Source: Palsa-504 sp963819785 (GTDB lineage Bacteria > Actinomycetota > Actinomycetes > Streptosporangiales > Streptosporangiaceae). Taken from it: a stretch of 64,000 bases of DNA. The notes under the pieces are model-generated. The model did no database searches, was not told where the DNA came from, and saw only the letters and a program-made list of their open reading frames with translations. Shown one piece after another: positions 54,817 to 63,832 of the stretch. Numbering within the stretch: the first letter of the stretch is position 1; each line of letters starts with the position of its first letter. The stretch is taken from the NCBI GenBank assembly GCA_963819785.1, contig CAWFXW010000014.1:234654-298653 (forward strand). Reading direction: 5' to 3'. Position numbers and translations under genes: made by a program.

Positions 54817-56292
54817 CTAGCATCGGGCGGCTCCAGGGCGCCGCCCGCGAGCGGCGTGGAGTTCGGCGGCCATTGTCTTGATGCGGTGCCCGAGTGCGCT
54901 GTCGCGTAGCGCGCCGTAGCCGATCAGCAGGGCCGGGGGCTGCGGGTTGTGGTCTGCCCAGTTGCGTGCTGCGTCCTCGAGCCTGATGCCGTGCCTGGCT
55001 GCGGCGTCCAGGAGCGTGCCGGCGCCGGGTTCGTCGGGCAGCCGCAGGAGCAGGTGCAGGCCGGCGGCCTCGCCGCTGGGCTGGATCTCGGGCAGGTGGG
55101 CGGCCAGGGCGGCGAGCAGCCGGTCGCGGCGGGATCGGTAGATCGGGCGGACCCGTCGCAGGTGCCGGGCGAAGGCGCCGCTGTCGATGAAGCGGGCGAG
55201 CGTCAGCTGGCCGAGCGCCTCGCTGGCGACGTCGTCGAGGAACTTGGCGCGGACGATGTCCTCGGTCAGCTGCGGCGGCGCGATCAGCCAGCCGAGCCGC
55301 AGGGCGGGGCTGAGGACCTTGCTCACGCTGCCGCCGTAGACGACGCGCTCGGGGTCGAGGCCCTGCACCGCGCCGATCGGCAGGCGGTCGTAGCGCAGCT
55401 CGGCGTCGTAGTCGTCCTCGATCACCAGCGTGCCGGCGGCGCGTGCCCAGCCGAGCAGCTCGACGCGCCGGTCGGCGGAGAGCACGACGCCGCTCGGATA
55501 GGAGTGGGCGGGCGACAGCAGCACCGCGCCCGCGTCCAGCCCGGCCAGGCGCGAGGTCTGCAGTCCCTGCTCGTCCACGGGCACCGGTACCGGCTGCAGG
55601 CCGGCCGCCCGGATCAGCCGGCGGTGGTAGGAGAAGCAGGGGTCCTCGACCGCGATGCGGCGCACGCCGCGCAGGCCGAGGGCCCGGCACAGCAGCATCA
55701 GGGCCTGGGAGAAACCGCCGCAGATCAGCACCTGGTCGGCGGTGGCACGCACGCCGCGCACCCGGCCCAGGTACGCGGCGAGCGCGGTGCGCAGCTCCGG
55801 CGCGCCGCGCGGCTCGGGGTAGAGCAGGCCGCTATCGGGCATCTCGCGCAGGACGTCACGGTAGTGGTGCAGCCAGTCCTGCCGGGGGAACAGTGCCGGG
55901 TCGGGCAGCCCGCTCGCCGGGGTGGCGCCGTCGCGGCCGGCGGGCACCGGCCAGAACGGCACGGCCCGGTGCTGCGGGCGGCTGCCGGTGTCCTGCGCCC
56001 GGACCCGGGTACCCGATCCGCCGCGGGCCTGGAGGTATCCCTCGGTCACGAGCTGCTCGTAGGCCCCGGCCACGACCGAGCGCGACACGTCCAGCTCGCG
56101 GGCCAGGACCCGCGAGGGCGGCAGCGCGGCGCCCGGAGCCAGCGACCCCCGTGCGATCGCGTCGCGCAGGGCCCGTTCGAGCTGGGCCCGGAGGCTGCGG
56201 GGCCGGGAGCGGTCGAGCGTAACCAGCACATCGGCAGGGAAGCCGGTGCGGCCGGTTGCGGGCACGATATTGGACTGGATACTTCTCACCAT
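54817..56292 (-). CDS. MocR-family (GntR/aminotransferase) transcriptional regulator
   Basis: 491 aa, normal for MocR/PdxR. N-terminal GntR winged helix (LRAQLERALRDAIARGSLAP, LPPSRVLARELDVSRSVVAG, AYEQLVTEGYLQARGGSGT), linker, then a fold-type I aminotransferase domain with the PLP Lys in YGGSVSKVLSPALRLGWLIA and Asp/Tyr in EDDYDAELRYDRLP. Senses PLP or an amino compound. ATG 56292; divergent from the gene at 56365. A direct repeat ATATTGG lies at 56267-56273 (inside the first codons) and 56291-56297, spaced 24 bp, a likely autoregulatory operator. Confidence 0.9.
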   Translation of the reverse strand: MVRSIQSNIVPATGRTGFPADVLVTLDRSRPRSLRAQLERALRDAIARGSLAPGAALPPSRVLARELDVSRSVVAGAYEQLVTEGYLQARGGSGTRVRAQDTGSRPQHRAVPFWPVPAGRDGATPASGLPDPALFPRQDWLHHYRDVLREMPDSGLLYPEPRGAPELRTALAAYLGRVRGVRATADQVLICGGFSQALMLLCRALGLRGVRRIAVEDPCFSYHRRLIRAAGLQPVPVPVDEQGLQTSRLAGLDAGAVLLSPAHSYPSGVVLSADRRVELLGWARAAGTLVIEDDYDAELRYDRLPIGAVQGLDPERVVYGGSVSKVLSPALRLGWLIAPPQLTEDIVRAKFLDDVASEALGQLTLARFIDSGAFARHLRRVRPIYRSRRDRLLAALAAHLPEIQPSGEAAGLHLLLRLPDEPGAGTLLDAAARHGIRLEDAARNWADHNPQPPALLIGYGALRDSALGHRIKTMAAELHAARGRRPGAARC

Positions 56293-56364
56293 ATTGGCCT
56301 CTCTATCTAAGCCGCTTCTAACCTAGCCTGGCCGTATCTGCCAGATCCACCGGAAGGATGCGAG

Positions 56365-57420
56365 ATGTCGCAAGCCAAGCAGTACAACACCAGCCGGGCG
56401 CTCGTGATCGGCGCGCAGGGGGTGCTCGGCGGCCTCCTCGCCCAGGCGTTCGAGACCGGCGGATGGGCCGTTGTCAGGGCCGGGCGCAGGCCCGATCCCG
56501 GCGCCGGGTTCCGCCACGTCGACCTTGACGAGCCCGAGACCGTCGCGGCAGCGACCGGAGATGCCGACGTGGTTATCAACGTGGTCCCCGACCGCGGGCT
56601 CACCGCGGAGAGAATGGTGCTCGACCGGGGCGGCCTGCTCATCAACGTCTCGGCCATGCCGGCCGAGGCCGGCCGGCGTCTCCGGCAGCAGGCCGGGACG
56701 GCGCGGGGGACCGTCGTCATGAACGCGGGCATCGCGCCCGGTGTGACCAACCTCATCGCCGCTGACCTGCTGGCTGCCCACCCGGAGGCCAACGAGGTCG
56801 AACTGGCCTTCACCGTCTCGACCAGGAGCACCAGCGGCCGGGCGGGCGGCGACTTCGGCCACCGCAACCTGACCACCGTCAGCCGGCACCGCACGAAGGT
56901 CATCCCGCTACCCCAGCCTTTCGGCCGGCGCCGCTGCCTCGGCTTTGCCGAACCGGATGGCGGCTGGCTGGGCGGCGTCGCAGGCGACCGGGTGGTCAGC
57001 CCTTACCTGTGCATCGCCGAGAAGGCCACGTACCGCGCCATGCTCGCCTTGAACACGGCCGGCCTGATGTCACGGCTGCCGCGCGCCGCGTTCGGCTCTA
57101 CCCCCCGAACCGGCGCAGGCGACGCCAGCGACGAACCGGTAGCTCACTGGATCGCGGTGCTGAAGCAGGGCGAGCGGATCGCCGCACAGACCCTCCGGTG
57201 CCGCGGCGACTACCGCTGCGCCGCCGCAAGCACGGTCGTCTTCGTCCGCGCCCTGATCGCCGGCGGCGCTCTCCCCCGCGGCGTCTTTGACCCCGAGGAC
57301 CTGCTCTCCCTCGATGCCCTAGCCCCGGCGCTGCGCCAGTACGGCATCGCCGCGGTCAACGAACCGGTGACCGCGAGCAGCGCGAAGGCCACCCCGGCGC
57401 CCGCGGGAGCCAACCCGTGA
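56365..57420 (+). CDS. Saccharopine dehydrogenase-like NAD(P)-binding protein
   Basis: 351 aa. N-terminal Rossmann motif ALVIGAQGVLGGLLAQAF, then DADVVINVVPDRGLTAERMV and GTVVMNAGIAPGVTNLIAAD, as in saccharopine dehydrogenase-like proteins that act on amino or imino acid derivatives. The middle domain (VELAFTVSTRSTSGRAGGDF) is the usual insertion. ATG 56365 has CGGAAGGA 6 nt upstream. Divergently transcribed from the MocR regulator with a 72-bp gap, which suggests regulation by it. Reaction unknown. Confidence 0.8.
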   Translation: MSQAKQYNTSRALVIGAQGVLGGLLAQAFETGGWAVVRAGRRPDPGAGFRHVDLDEPETVAAATGDADVVINVVPDRGLTAERMVLDRGGLLINVSAMPAEAGRRLRQQAGTARGTVVMNAGIAPGVTNLIAADLLAAHPEANEVELAFTVSTRSTSGRAGGDFGHRNLTTVSRHRTKVIPLPQPFGRRRCLGFAEPDGGWLGGVAGDRVVSPYLCIAEKATYRAMLALNTAGLMSRLPRAAFGSTPRTGAGDASDEPVAHWIAVLKQGERIAAQTLRCRGDYRCAAASTVVFVRALIAGGALPRGVFDPEDLLSLDALAPALRQYGIAAVNEPVTASSAKATPAPAGANP

Positions 57421-57923
57421 CCCGGCCCCGGACGCGGCGCCGGCGGACCAGGGCGCTCCTCGGCATCGCCGTGCTGGTCACCTGCGCCGCGGCGGGCGCC
57501 GCGTACCTCTACTTCCACTACGTCGACGTCGTGCGCTACAGCGCCGACCAGGGGCGAGTCACCATCGAACGAGCCGAGCTGGACGAGGCCGGGACGGTGC
57601 TGGTCACGAACAAGAGGTTCGCACTGTACATATTCCCGCCCGATGCGGCCGCCCATGTCACCTGCACCGGCGACTGCGCGTCGGCCTGGCCGCCACTGAA
57701 GCTGCATGCCGGACAGACGATCGCGGCCGGCGCCGGGGTACGGGCTGACCTGCTGGGGACGATGCCGGATCCGGGCGGCGGCCGCGTCGTCACCTATCAC
57801 GGATGGCCGCTGTACACCTACCTCGGCGACGCATCTCCCGGCCACGCGGCCGGCCAGGGCAAGGACGACGACGGCGGGTACTGGTACGTGATGCGCCCGT
57901 CCGGACAGATCGTCAGCCCGTAG
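57417..57923 (+). CDS. COG4315 (secreted repeat, lipoprotein-15) family protein
   Basis: 168 aa. GTG 57417 overlaps the upstream stop by 4 bp. Membrane anchor LLGIAVLVTCAAAGAAYLYF, then two copies of the family module: RFALYIFPPDAAAHVTCTGD-CASAWPPL and GRVVTYHGWPLYTYLGDASPG. The C-x3-C and W-P-P-L signature is complete. No lipobox, so it is anchored by the helix. Function unknown; coupled to the dehydrogenase-like gene. Confidence 0.85.
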   Translation: MTRPRTRRRRTRALLGIAVLVTCAAAGAAYLYFHYVDVVRYSADQGRVTIERAELDEAGTVLVTNKRFALYIFPPDAAAHVTCTGDCASAWPPLKLHAGQTIAAGAGVRADLLGTMPDPGGGRVVTYHGWPLYTYLGDASPGHAAGQGKDDDGGYWYVMRPSGQIVSP

Positions 57924-58116
57924 CGGCACACCCCGCCCCAGCCGGGCAGAACGCAGACCCGGCACATATGTCACCGGAAGTCTCTCATGCAGCAACAGCC
58001 AGGACCGGCACCGATTCGGCAAGGAGACTGATTTCCTACCAGAACGATCGAAAAGGCTCCGCGCCGATCGCCGGCAAGGCCGGGAGCATGAGCGAGTATT
58101 CCGCTTCGTGCATAGA

Positions 58117-58237
58117 TCAGCCTGTCGCACAAACCCTGGCGAGTGCCTCAGCATCACAAGATCTAGCGTCGCATTCGGGCAGGCGTCCCAGATATAGGGG
58201 TCGATAAGGTCCTCGTACCGTTTGTGCGACAGGCTGA
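58117..58237. repeat. 121-bp unit with 18-bp perfect terminal inverted repeats (MITE-like)
   Basis: TCAGCCTGTCGCACAAAC (58117-58134) and its exact complement (58220-58237), 85 bp apart. Beyond the 18 bp the arms keep partial symmetry (GCATA in both). No gene inside. Could be a miniature inverted-repeat element or a paired regulatory site. Confidence 0.6.
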
Positions 58238-58334
58238 GATATGCGTGCGGATGAAGCGCTCATTTCGGCTGACAGCGTTTTCCGCGGAGACGCGCGGGCG
58301 ATGGTCTCGCCCGCCGGGGGCAGGAGCAGGCGGC

Positions 58335-58913
58335 TCAGGAATGGGCCGTACCGGGTGTGACGCGGCGCTCGGCTTCGGCCCGGATGCTCCTGAAGGACGA
58401 GCGGACGGCCGCCTCCCACACGGCGGCGACCCGGTTGGCCCACCACTGGCCCGCGAGTCCGAAGTCGGTGCCGAGCTCCCCGGAATACTCAAGCCTGGTC
58501 GTGCCATTGTCCTCGGCGAGCGTGAAGTCCTCGGTGATGCAGGGCACCGGGCCGCGGACCAGCCGGAAGCCGATCGTGTGCGGCCGGTCGAAGGTGACGG
58601 TCTCCAGCGTGGCCGCAGTGAGCCTGCCGTGATGCACTGGCGTGTTATGCTCGGCCAGCACCATGTCGGTGCCGCGCTGGAGTACCTGAAGCTTGCCGGA
58701 CATGGCCCGGGGCGTCCGGCCCAGATACGGCGCGGCGATCACGTCGAACACGGTCGCGGCCGGAGCCGCGATCTGGACCCCGAACGGGCCGAGCGGGCGG
58801 ACCCGGCGGCCCCAGCCTGTGTCGATGGTCAGCTTGCCGGTCACGACCAGGTAGTAGCCCAGGCCAGCCAGACCGCTGACTCCGGCCGCCGCCACCGTGG
58901 CACCTCGGATCAT
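58335..58913 (-). CDS. SRPBCC family protein
   Basis: 192 aa. N-terminal hydrophobic helix (GATVAAAGVSGLAGLGYYLV), then a START/Bet v1-like domain: FGVQIAAPAATVFDVIAAPY, GRTPRAMSGKLQVLQRGTDM, RPHTIGFRLVRGPVPCITED and AGQWWANRVAAVWEAAVRSS. Binds a hydrophobic ligand; precise role unknown. ATG 58913. Downstream (58240-58330) no further gene on this strand. Confidence 0.8.
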   Translation of the reverse strand: MIRGATVAAAGVSGLAGLGYYLVVTGKLTIDTGWGRRVRPLGPFGVQIAAPAATVFDVIAAPYLGRTPRAMSGKLQVLQRGTDMVLAEHNTPVHHGRLTAATLETVTFDRPHTIGFRLVRGPVPCITEDFTLAEDNGTTRLEYSGELGTDFGLAGQWWANRVAAVWEAAVRSSFRSIRAEAERRVTPGTAHS

Positions 58914-59392
58914 GCCCGCCAGCTTACGGGGCAGTGCGCCCTTACCGCGCGGCGCCGCTGCGGCGATCTCGTCCGGCGGGATCAGGAGAGCGTGGCCATG
59001 CCTGGTGCTGCACCCTGTCAGGGCCGCGCTGCGACGCTGCAGGCAACTCGCCCTCGCCGTTCTGCATCTATTGCCGCGCCGCTACAGAGCCTTCATTATG
59101 CGGCCATATCTGGTCAACATGGGCGCCGATTGTCCGGGAACGGATGGGCCGGCGTGTTCCTCCGTCTTGCTTGCATGTGCTGATGCGCTGGCGTCCGGCT
59201 CGCCCGCGCCGCACGGCTGGCAATTAGCGCGAGTCCGGACGGGCAGGTGCGTCGCGGTCCGCTGGCCGCCGGCCGGGCAATCCCCAAAGGCCCGGCGTCA
59301 GCCAGGCCTGGCGCCGGCCTGATGACCTGCGGCCTGGACGCACGTGCCCGCAACTGCACCGGGCATGGCACGCGCCCCGGGGCCCGCCGCGG
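58914..59392. other. Intergenic, nothing recognisable
   Basis: About 480 bp between the SRPBCC gene and the end of the OsmC gene; no protein family or strong repeat seen. Confidence 0.4.
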
Positions 59393-59866
59393 TCAGGTCC
59401 GGGGCAGGTCGATGCTGGTGGTGATGTCTATAGCGCCGCGCAGGGACCGGGCCACCGGGCAATGACCGGCGTGGATGTCCATCACCCGGTCGATCGCTGA
59501 CCTGTCGGTATCCGGATCGGCGCGGAGCCGGTAGCGTACCGCGATCCGCTTGAGGACCAGGGTGCGGCCCTCGAGCTCGACCTCTCCGGTCGCGTCGGCG
59601 TGGAGACGACCGTCTCCGGCTGGGATGCCGCGCGCCTCCAGCGCGCCGCCCAGCGTCCCGGTCAGTCAACCAGCCGCCGCGGCGACGATGTAGTCCAGCG
59701 TGGTGGCGTGCGGCTGGTACTGGCCCTCACGCAATCCGTAATGCGCGGCGACCTCGCCGTGCACGCCGAAGACCACCGGCGCGTCCTCGGCCGGCACCCG
59801 GGCGTACCGCAGCGGCCCGCCCGCCCGGTCCACCTCCACGTGAGACCGGTAGACCACATCACCCAT
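59393..59866 (-). CDS. OsmC family peroxidase with in-frame TGA at the peroxidatic Cys (candidate selenoprotein)
   Basis: 157 aa if TGA codon 67 is read. ATG 59866 has AAGGA 7 nt upstream. Before the TGA: REGQYQPHATTLDYIVAAAA-G; after it: LTGTLGGALEARGIPAGDGR and, near the end, DIHAGHCPVARSLRGAIDIT with the second OsmC Cys (HCPV). The two parts are in the same frame, 66 and 90 codons long. In OsmC proteins the residue after AAAxG/AAxA is the catalytic Cys, so TGA (59668-59666) sits exactly there. Sec-containing OsmC-like proteins have been reported from metagenomes (from memory). A SECIS-like hairpin follows. Alternatives: TGC-to-TGA error or a nonsense mutation; the errors elsewhere in this window are indels, not substitutions. 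Reduces organic hydroperoxides. Confidence 0.7.
59619..59654 (-). promoter_or_regulatory. Bacterial SECIS-like hairpin just after the TGA of the OsmC gene
   Basis: Minus strand, counting from the base after TGA: GCTGGG (12-17) pairs with CCCAGC (42-47), and CGCGC (21-25) pairs with GCGCG (31-35) around the apical loop TGGAG. The loop starts 26 nt after the TGA, within the usual 16-37 nt, and has G at its second position. All inside the coding frame. Confidence 0.5.
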
Positions 59867-60492
59867 GACGCGTCCTTCCTCGGGACCGGCACGCCCATCG
59901 CATCAACCCAAGCCTACGGGCGGAAGAACCATCGGCCCATAGCAGACGCGCTGTTTGGTGGCACGGCCAGCCAGAGCAGGTTCCGATGCTGATCACAGGA
60001 CGTGGTCAACCAGCCGACGGTAGCCACGCGAATACCCGCCCAATTGGCGCGGTTGCGGCTTCGGGGTCCCTATGGTCATCCGTGCTGCGCCCGAACGGGT
60101 TGTTCTGGATGTGTCGGTCATCGCGGCCGCCACGGGGCCACGCCTGGCGAGGGTGGGCCGGGAACGAGATTAGCTACTGGCCGGTGGCGGGTTCTGGTTC
60201 AGTGGTCGTGGTCTTGGCTGTGAGGTCGATCAGGGCGCCGAGAGCCGTCTGCGGGTGCCCGATATAGGGCACGTCTGCGGGAATCTTCACCGGGCGGGTC
60301 TTGCGGGACGCCCTTGAACAGGCACGCGGTCTGAGCTGAACCGTTCTCGAAGAAGGTTCCGCATGCGGGACTGGCTCGGCGGCATGGAGATAACGACGAG
60401 GTCACTGTGCTGGCAGGACGGCCGGTGATGAAGGGCGCGCTTCGGCGCAGTAGCGAGCCTGCGCGGTGTTGCCGCCGCTCTACGATTGGGCT
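59867..60492. other. Intergenic, possible protein tail on the minus strand
   Basis: About 620 bp. On the minus strand (about 60300-60174) a frame ending KIPADVPYIGHPQTALGALI then DLTAKTTTTEPEPATGQ and TAG looks protein-like but has no start and no recognised family; it may be the end of a decayed gene. The last 12 bp form the leaderless promoter of 60493 (TACGAT at 60481-60486). Confidence 0.35.
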
Positions 60493-61782
60493 GTGACCGT
60501 GCCCGAGCCCGCCGCGCACTGGCTCGGCGGCGTCGAGCGCTGGAACCGGGCGCACGGCTGGGCGGGCGACGCGCTGGCGGCGCTCGCGTTCGTCGCGGTC
60601 CTCGGCGGGCTCTCGATCAGCGGGTCGCAGGGGCTGCATTGGTCACTGGTCTGGGTGATAGTCCTGATCGTGGCGTTTGCCGTGCTGCATCTGACGGTCG
60701 CGTTCCGGCGCCGCTGGCCGGAGTTCGCCTATGCGGCGGCGAGTGTGGCGCTGCTGGTGATCGTGCTCGCGCCGGACGGGCAGGTGACCCATCCCGTCTC
60801 CGGCGGGCCGGCTCGCGTCCCTGCGCTGTTCTTGCCGTCCAGCCTGGTGTTCCTGGTCCTCTTGTTCAGCGTGGCGGCCCGCGCGAGCGCCGCCCGCAGC
60901 CGCGCCGCGCTGGTGATCGCGCTCGCGGGCGTGGGTATCGCCACCGGCACGGCTGCCGATGCGTTGCGCCGGTTCACCGCGGGCGGCTGGCTGATTACGT
61001 TCTACCTCGGCGTCGGGTTCGGCCTCAGCGTGCTGATGACGTGGAACCTGGGCCGGCTCGCCCTGGTGCGCCGGCAGCGGGCGGCTACCGAGCGCTCCGA
61101 AGCGGCCCGGCTCGCCGTACTTGAGGAGCGGGCTCGCATCGCGCGGGAGATGCACGACATCGTGGCGCATTCGCTGGCGGTGATCGTCCGGCAGGCCGAG
61201 GGAGGCGCGTTCGTGGCCGGCCAGGATCCGCGCGCGGCCGGCCGGGTGCTGCAGACGATCGCCGGCACCAGCCGCTCCGCGCTCGCGGACATGCGCGGCC
61301 TGCTGGGTGTGCTGCGCGATCCGGCCAGCGGATCAGACGGCGAGCCGGGCGGGAGCTCTGAGGCAGAGCCGGTCGCCGCGCCGCAACCCGGGCTGGCCGA
61401 TCTGCCGCGCCTGGTCGCTGGCGTCCGCGACAGCGGCGTCGACGCCGAGCTCACCGAGTCCGGCGCGCCGTTCGCCATCGGCGCTGCCGCCGAGCTCGCC
61501 GTCTACCGGCTCGCGCAGGAGGGGCTGACCAACGCGGTCAAGCACGCCGGGCCGCGGGCGCACGTCGCGGTGGCGCTGCGGTGGCAGCCGCAGGAGCTGA
61601 CGGTCGAGGTCGCCGACGATGGCGGCGGATCGATGCCGGCGCCTGCGGTTCCCGGAGCCGGCGCCGGGCTGCAGGGGTTGCGTGACCGGATCGCCGCGGT
61701 GGGCGGCACGTTCAGCGCGACACCACGCGAGCTGGGCTTTGCCGTCCGCGCCCGGTTCCCGCGCGCGGCGGGTCCGGCATGA
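60493..61782 (+). CDS. Two-component sensor histidine kinase (NarL/DesK type)
   Basis: 429 aa. GTG 60493, 6 nt after a TACGAT -10, so probably leaderless. Multi-pass N-terminal membrane region (helices such as ALAALAFVAVLGGLSISGSQ and VWVIVLIVAFAVLHLTVAF), then HisKA_3 with the phosphorylated His in ARIAREMHDIVAHSLAVIV and an HATPase domain (RLAQEGLTNAVKHAGPRAHV; VADDGGGSMPAP; GAGLQGLRDRIAAVGGTF). Overlaps the response regulator gene by 4 bp. The signal is unknown. Confidence 0.92.
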   Translation: MTVPEPAAHWLGGVERWNRAHGWAGDALAALAFVAVLGGLSISGSQGLHWSLVWVIVLIVAFAVLHLTVAFRRRWPEFAYAAASVALLVIVLAPDGQVTHPVSGGPARVPALFLPSSLVFLVLLFSVAARASAARSRAALVIALAGVGIATGTAADALRRFTAGGWLITFYLGVGFGLSVLMTWNLGRLALVRRQRAATERSEAARLAVLEERARIAREMHDIVAHSLAVIVRQAEGGAFVAGQDPRAAGRVLQTIAGTSRSALADMRGLLGVLRDPASGSDGEPGGSSEAEPVAAPQPGLADLPRLVAGVRDSGVDAELTESGAPFAIGAAAELAVYRLAQEGLTNAVKHAGPRAHVAVALRWQPQELTVEVADDGGGSMPAPAVPGAGAGLQGLRDRIAAVGGTFSATPRELGFAVRARFPRAAGPA

Positions 61783-62432
61783 CGATCCGGGTGGCGCTGG
61801 TCGATGACCAGGAGCTGGTGCGTACCGGGCTGGCCATGGTCATTGACGCGTGCGAGGACATGCGCGTGGTGGCGCAGGCCGGCGACGGCGCGCAGGCGCT
61901 GGCGATGCTGGCGGCGACGCACGCTGACGTGGTGCTGATGGATGTCCAGATGCCGAAGCTGAACGGCGTGGACGCGACGGCGGCGCTGACCGCCCGCGGA
62001 CAGGCCCCGAAGGTGATCGTGCTGACCACCTTCGACCTGGACGACTACGCCTACGCCGCGCTGCGGGCCGGCGCCAGCGGCTTCCTGCTCAAGGACGCCT
62101 CGGCCGCCGAGGTGATCGCGGCGATCCGCAGCGTCCACTCCGGCGACGCGGTGATCGCCCCGTCGACCACCCGGCGGATGCTCGATCACCTCTCCCGCGG
62201 GGCACCCCGCCCGCGGGACGACCATGCGGTCGCCGCGCTCACCGACCGCGAACGCGAGGTGCTGGTCGAGATCGCGCAGGGGTACGCCAACCCGGAGATC
62301 GCCCGGCGGCTGTACCTGTCCGAGGCAACCGTCAAGACGCACGTGGGACGCATCTTGGCCAAGCTCGGGCTGCGTGATCGCGTCCACGTCGTGATCTTCG
62401 CCTACGACCACGGTCTGGTCCGTCCGGCGTAG
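61779..62432 (+). CDS. LuxR/NarL-family response regulator
   Basis: 217 aa. Receiver domain with acidic pair VDDQ and phospho-Asp55 in VVLMDVQMPKLNG, Thr/Lys switch residues (VLTTFD; LLKDAS), then a C-terminal LuxR helix-turn-helix (LTDREREVLVEIAQGYANPE, YLSEATVKTHVGRILAKLGL). ATG overlaps the kinase stop (ATGA), so both are made together. Targets unknown; the membrane protein gene at 62714 follows after 280 bp. Confidence 0.92.
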   Translation: MTIRVALVDDQELVRTGLAMVIDACEDMRVVAQAGDGAQALAMLAATHADVVLMDVQMPKLNGVDATAALTARGQAPKVIVLTTFDLDDYAYAALRAGASGFLLKDASAAEVIAAIRSVHSGDAVIAPSTTRRMLDHLSRGAPRPRDDHAVAALTDREREVLVEIAQGYANPEIARRLYLSEATVKTHVGRILAKLGLRDRVHVVIFAYDHGLVRPA

Positions 62433-62713
62433 GGATCATCCCGCGGTCGGACGACGACCATCCTGCGCTCCGACGCGCTACAGCGGCTTCACGAGCACGC
62501 TGGGATACCAGGAAGCGCCTACCAGCAAAGGGAAATCGCTGTGATCTCCACACGCACTCTCGGCACGCATCGACCCCAGCCGGCCGAACCTAATTCGGAC
62601 ATCAAAGTTCAGGTTAGAAAAGGTCACCGGATGTTCCTGGCAAGCGTCATTGAACCTCACCCATCGATGTCCACCATCAATTCGAGAAGCTTTCGTTATG
62701 TAGGAGTGTGCTG

Positions 62714-63832
62714 ATGAGAGCAGTGGTGTTCGACAAGCCTCGCAGTGCGGCACGAGTCCTGCGCGCTCTGGCCTTCACTGCCTGCGTGCCCTATCTCGCG
62801 CTCAAGATCGCATGGGTGTCGGGCAGCCGCGTCGGCATCCCCGATGGCAGCACGCTGCCCGACACCGCGAGGCTCGCCGGCAGCATCGAGAGCGCCCTGC
62901 TCGATTCGATGGTGGTCGTGCTCGCACTGCTGCTCACCCAGCCATGGGGTCGACGGGCGCCGGTCTGGCTCCTCATTCTTCCGGCCTGGGCCGCCACCGG
63001 TCTGCTCAGCCCGATCATGGTCGGCTACCCGCTGCAACTCGGCGCCCGGCTGCTGGGCGGAACCGCGGCGCCCTCCGGCGGACCTGCCGCCCGCCCGTTC
63101 CTGGACGAGTGGGTGTTCACCGTCGTCTACACCGGCTTCATCGTCCAGGCTCTCGCCCTGGGTGCGCTCTTCGTCCTGTATGCACGCGCGCGCTGGGGAC
63201 ATCTGTGGCGAGGCCGGATCTCGGAGCTGGCGGGGCAGGGTCCGACGCGTGGCGTGCAGCGAGCCACGGCTCTGATGGCCTCCGCAGTAATGCTCGTCCC
63301 GTTGACGGCCCATCTGCTGTGGGCCACCGGTTCGACGAGCGGACTCACCGCCACCAAGATCGCCGAACGGACGAGTGATTTCTACGCACTCGAGGCGGCC
63401 TACGTCTTGTTCGCGGTGATGACGGTGACGGGGCTGCTGCTGGTCGCGTTCCCACGCGCCGGCGCCCTGCCGCTGCGGCTTCCGCTGTCCCTGGCCTTCA
63501 TCGGCTCCGCGGCGCTCGCGTGCTGGGGCGGCTACATGATGCTCACCGCGCTAGCAAATCGCGACCCGTCGCGGCGCATCAGCGAGCTGATGAACCTCAC
63601 GTACTCGATGCAGCTCCTCGCCGGGATGCTGGTCTTCACCATAGGGGCATACTTCTTCGCCGAGCGCGCCGCGCAGCGGGGCCATGGTGAGGAGAGCGCG
63701 GCCAGTTCGGACTCAGAACTCCACACAGTGCTGACGCACGAGCGGGACCACGAAGCAGTCCTTCCGGCCCCGCCCGGGGTAAGGCACGTCTCCTTGTCCC
63801 ATCGTCTATCAGGACGGCCGGGATGCCCATGA
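62714..63832 (+). CDS. Polytopic membrane protein of unknown function
   Basis: 372 aa. ATG 62714 follows AGGAG by 7 nt; a GTG at 62708 is in frame. About eight hydrophobic helices (for example MVVVLALLLTQPWG; VWLLILPAWAATGLLSPIMV; FIVQALALGALFVLYARARW; LLAGMLVFTIGAYFFAERAA). Cytoplasmic tail rich in Glu/Ser/His. No transporter signature recognised. It may be controlled by the two-component system upstream. Confidence 0.7.
   Translation: MRAVVFDKPRSAARVLRALAFTACVPYLALKIAWVSGSRVGIPDGSTLPDTARLAGSIESALLDSMVVVLALLLTQPWGRRAPVWLLILPAWAATGLLSPIMVGYPLQLGARLLGGTAAPSGGPAARPFLDEWVFTVVYTGFIVQALALGALFVLYARARWGHLWRGRISELAGQGPTRGVQRATALMASAVMLVPLTAHLLWATGSTSGLTATKIAERTSDFYALEAAYVLFAVMTVTGLLLVAFPRAGALPLRLPLSLAFIGSAALACWGGYMMLTALANRDPSRRISELMNLTYSMQLLAGMLVFTIGAYFFAERAAQRGHGEESAASSDSELHTVLTHERDHEAVLPAPPGVRHVSLSHRLSGRPGCP

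Noticed and set aside
59298..59669. Minus-strand open frame beginning just inside the OsmC gene after the TGA
   Set aside because: It is in another frame; the true continuation of OsmC is the frame of ATG 59866 read through the TGA.
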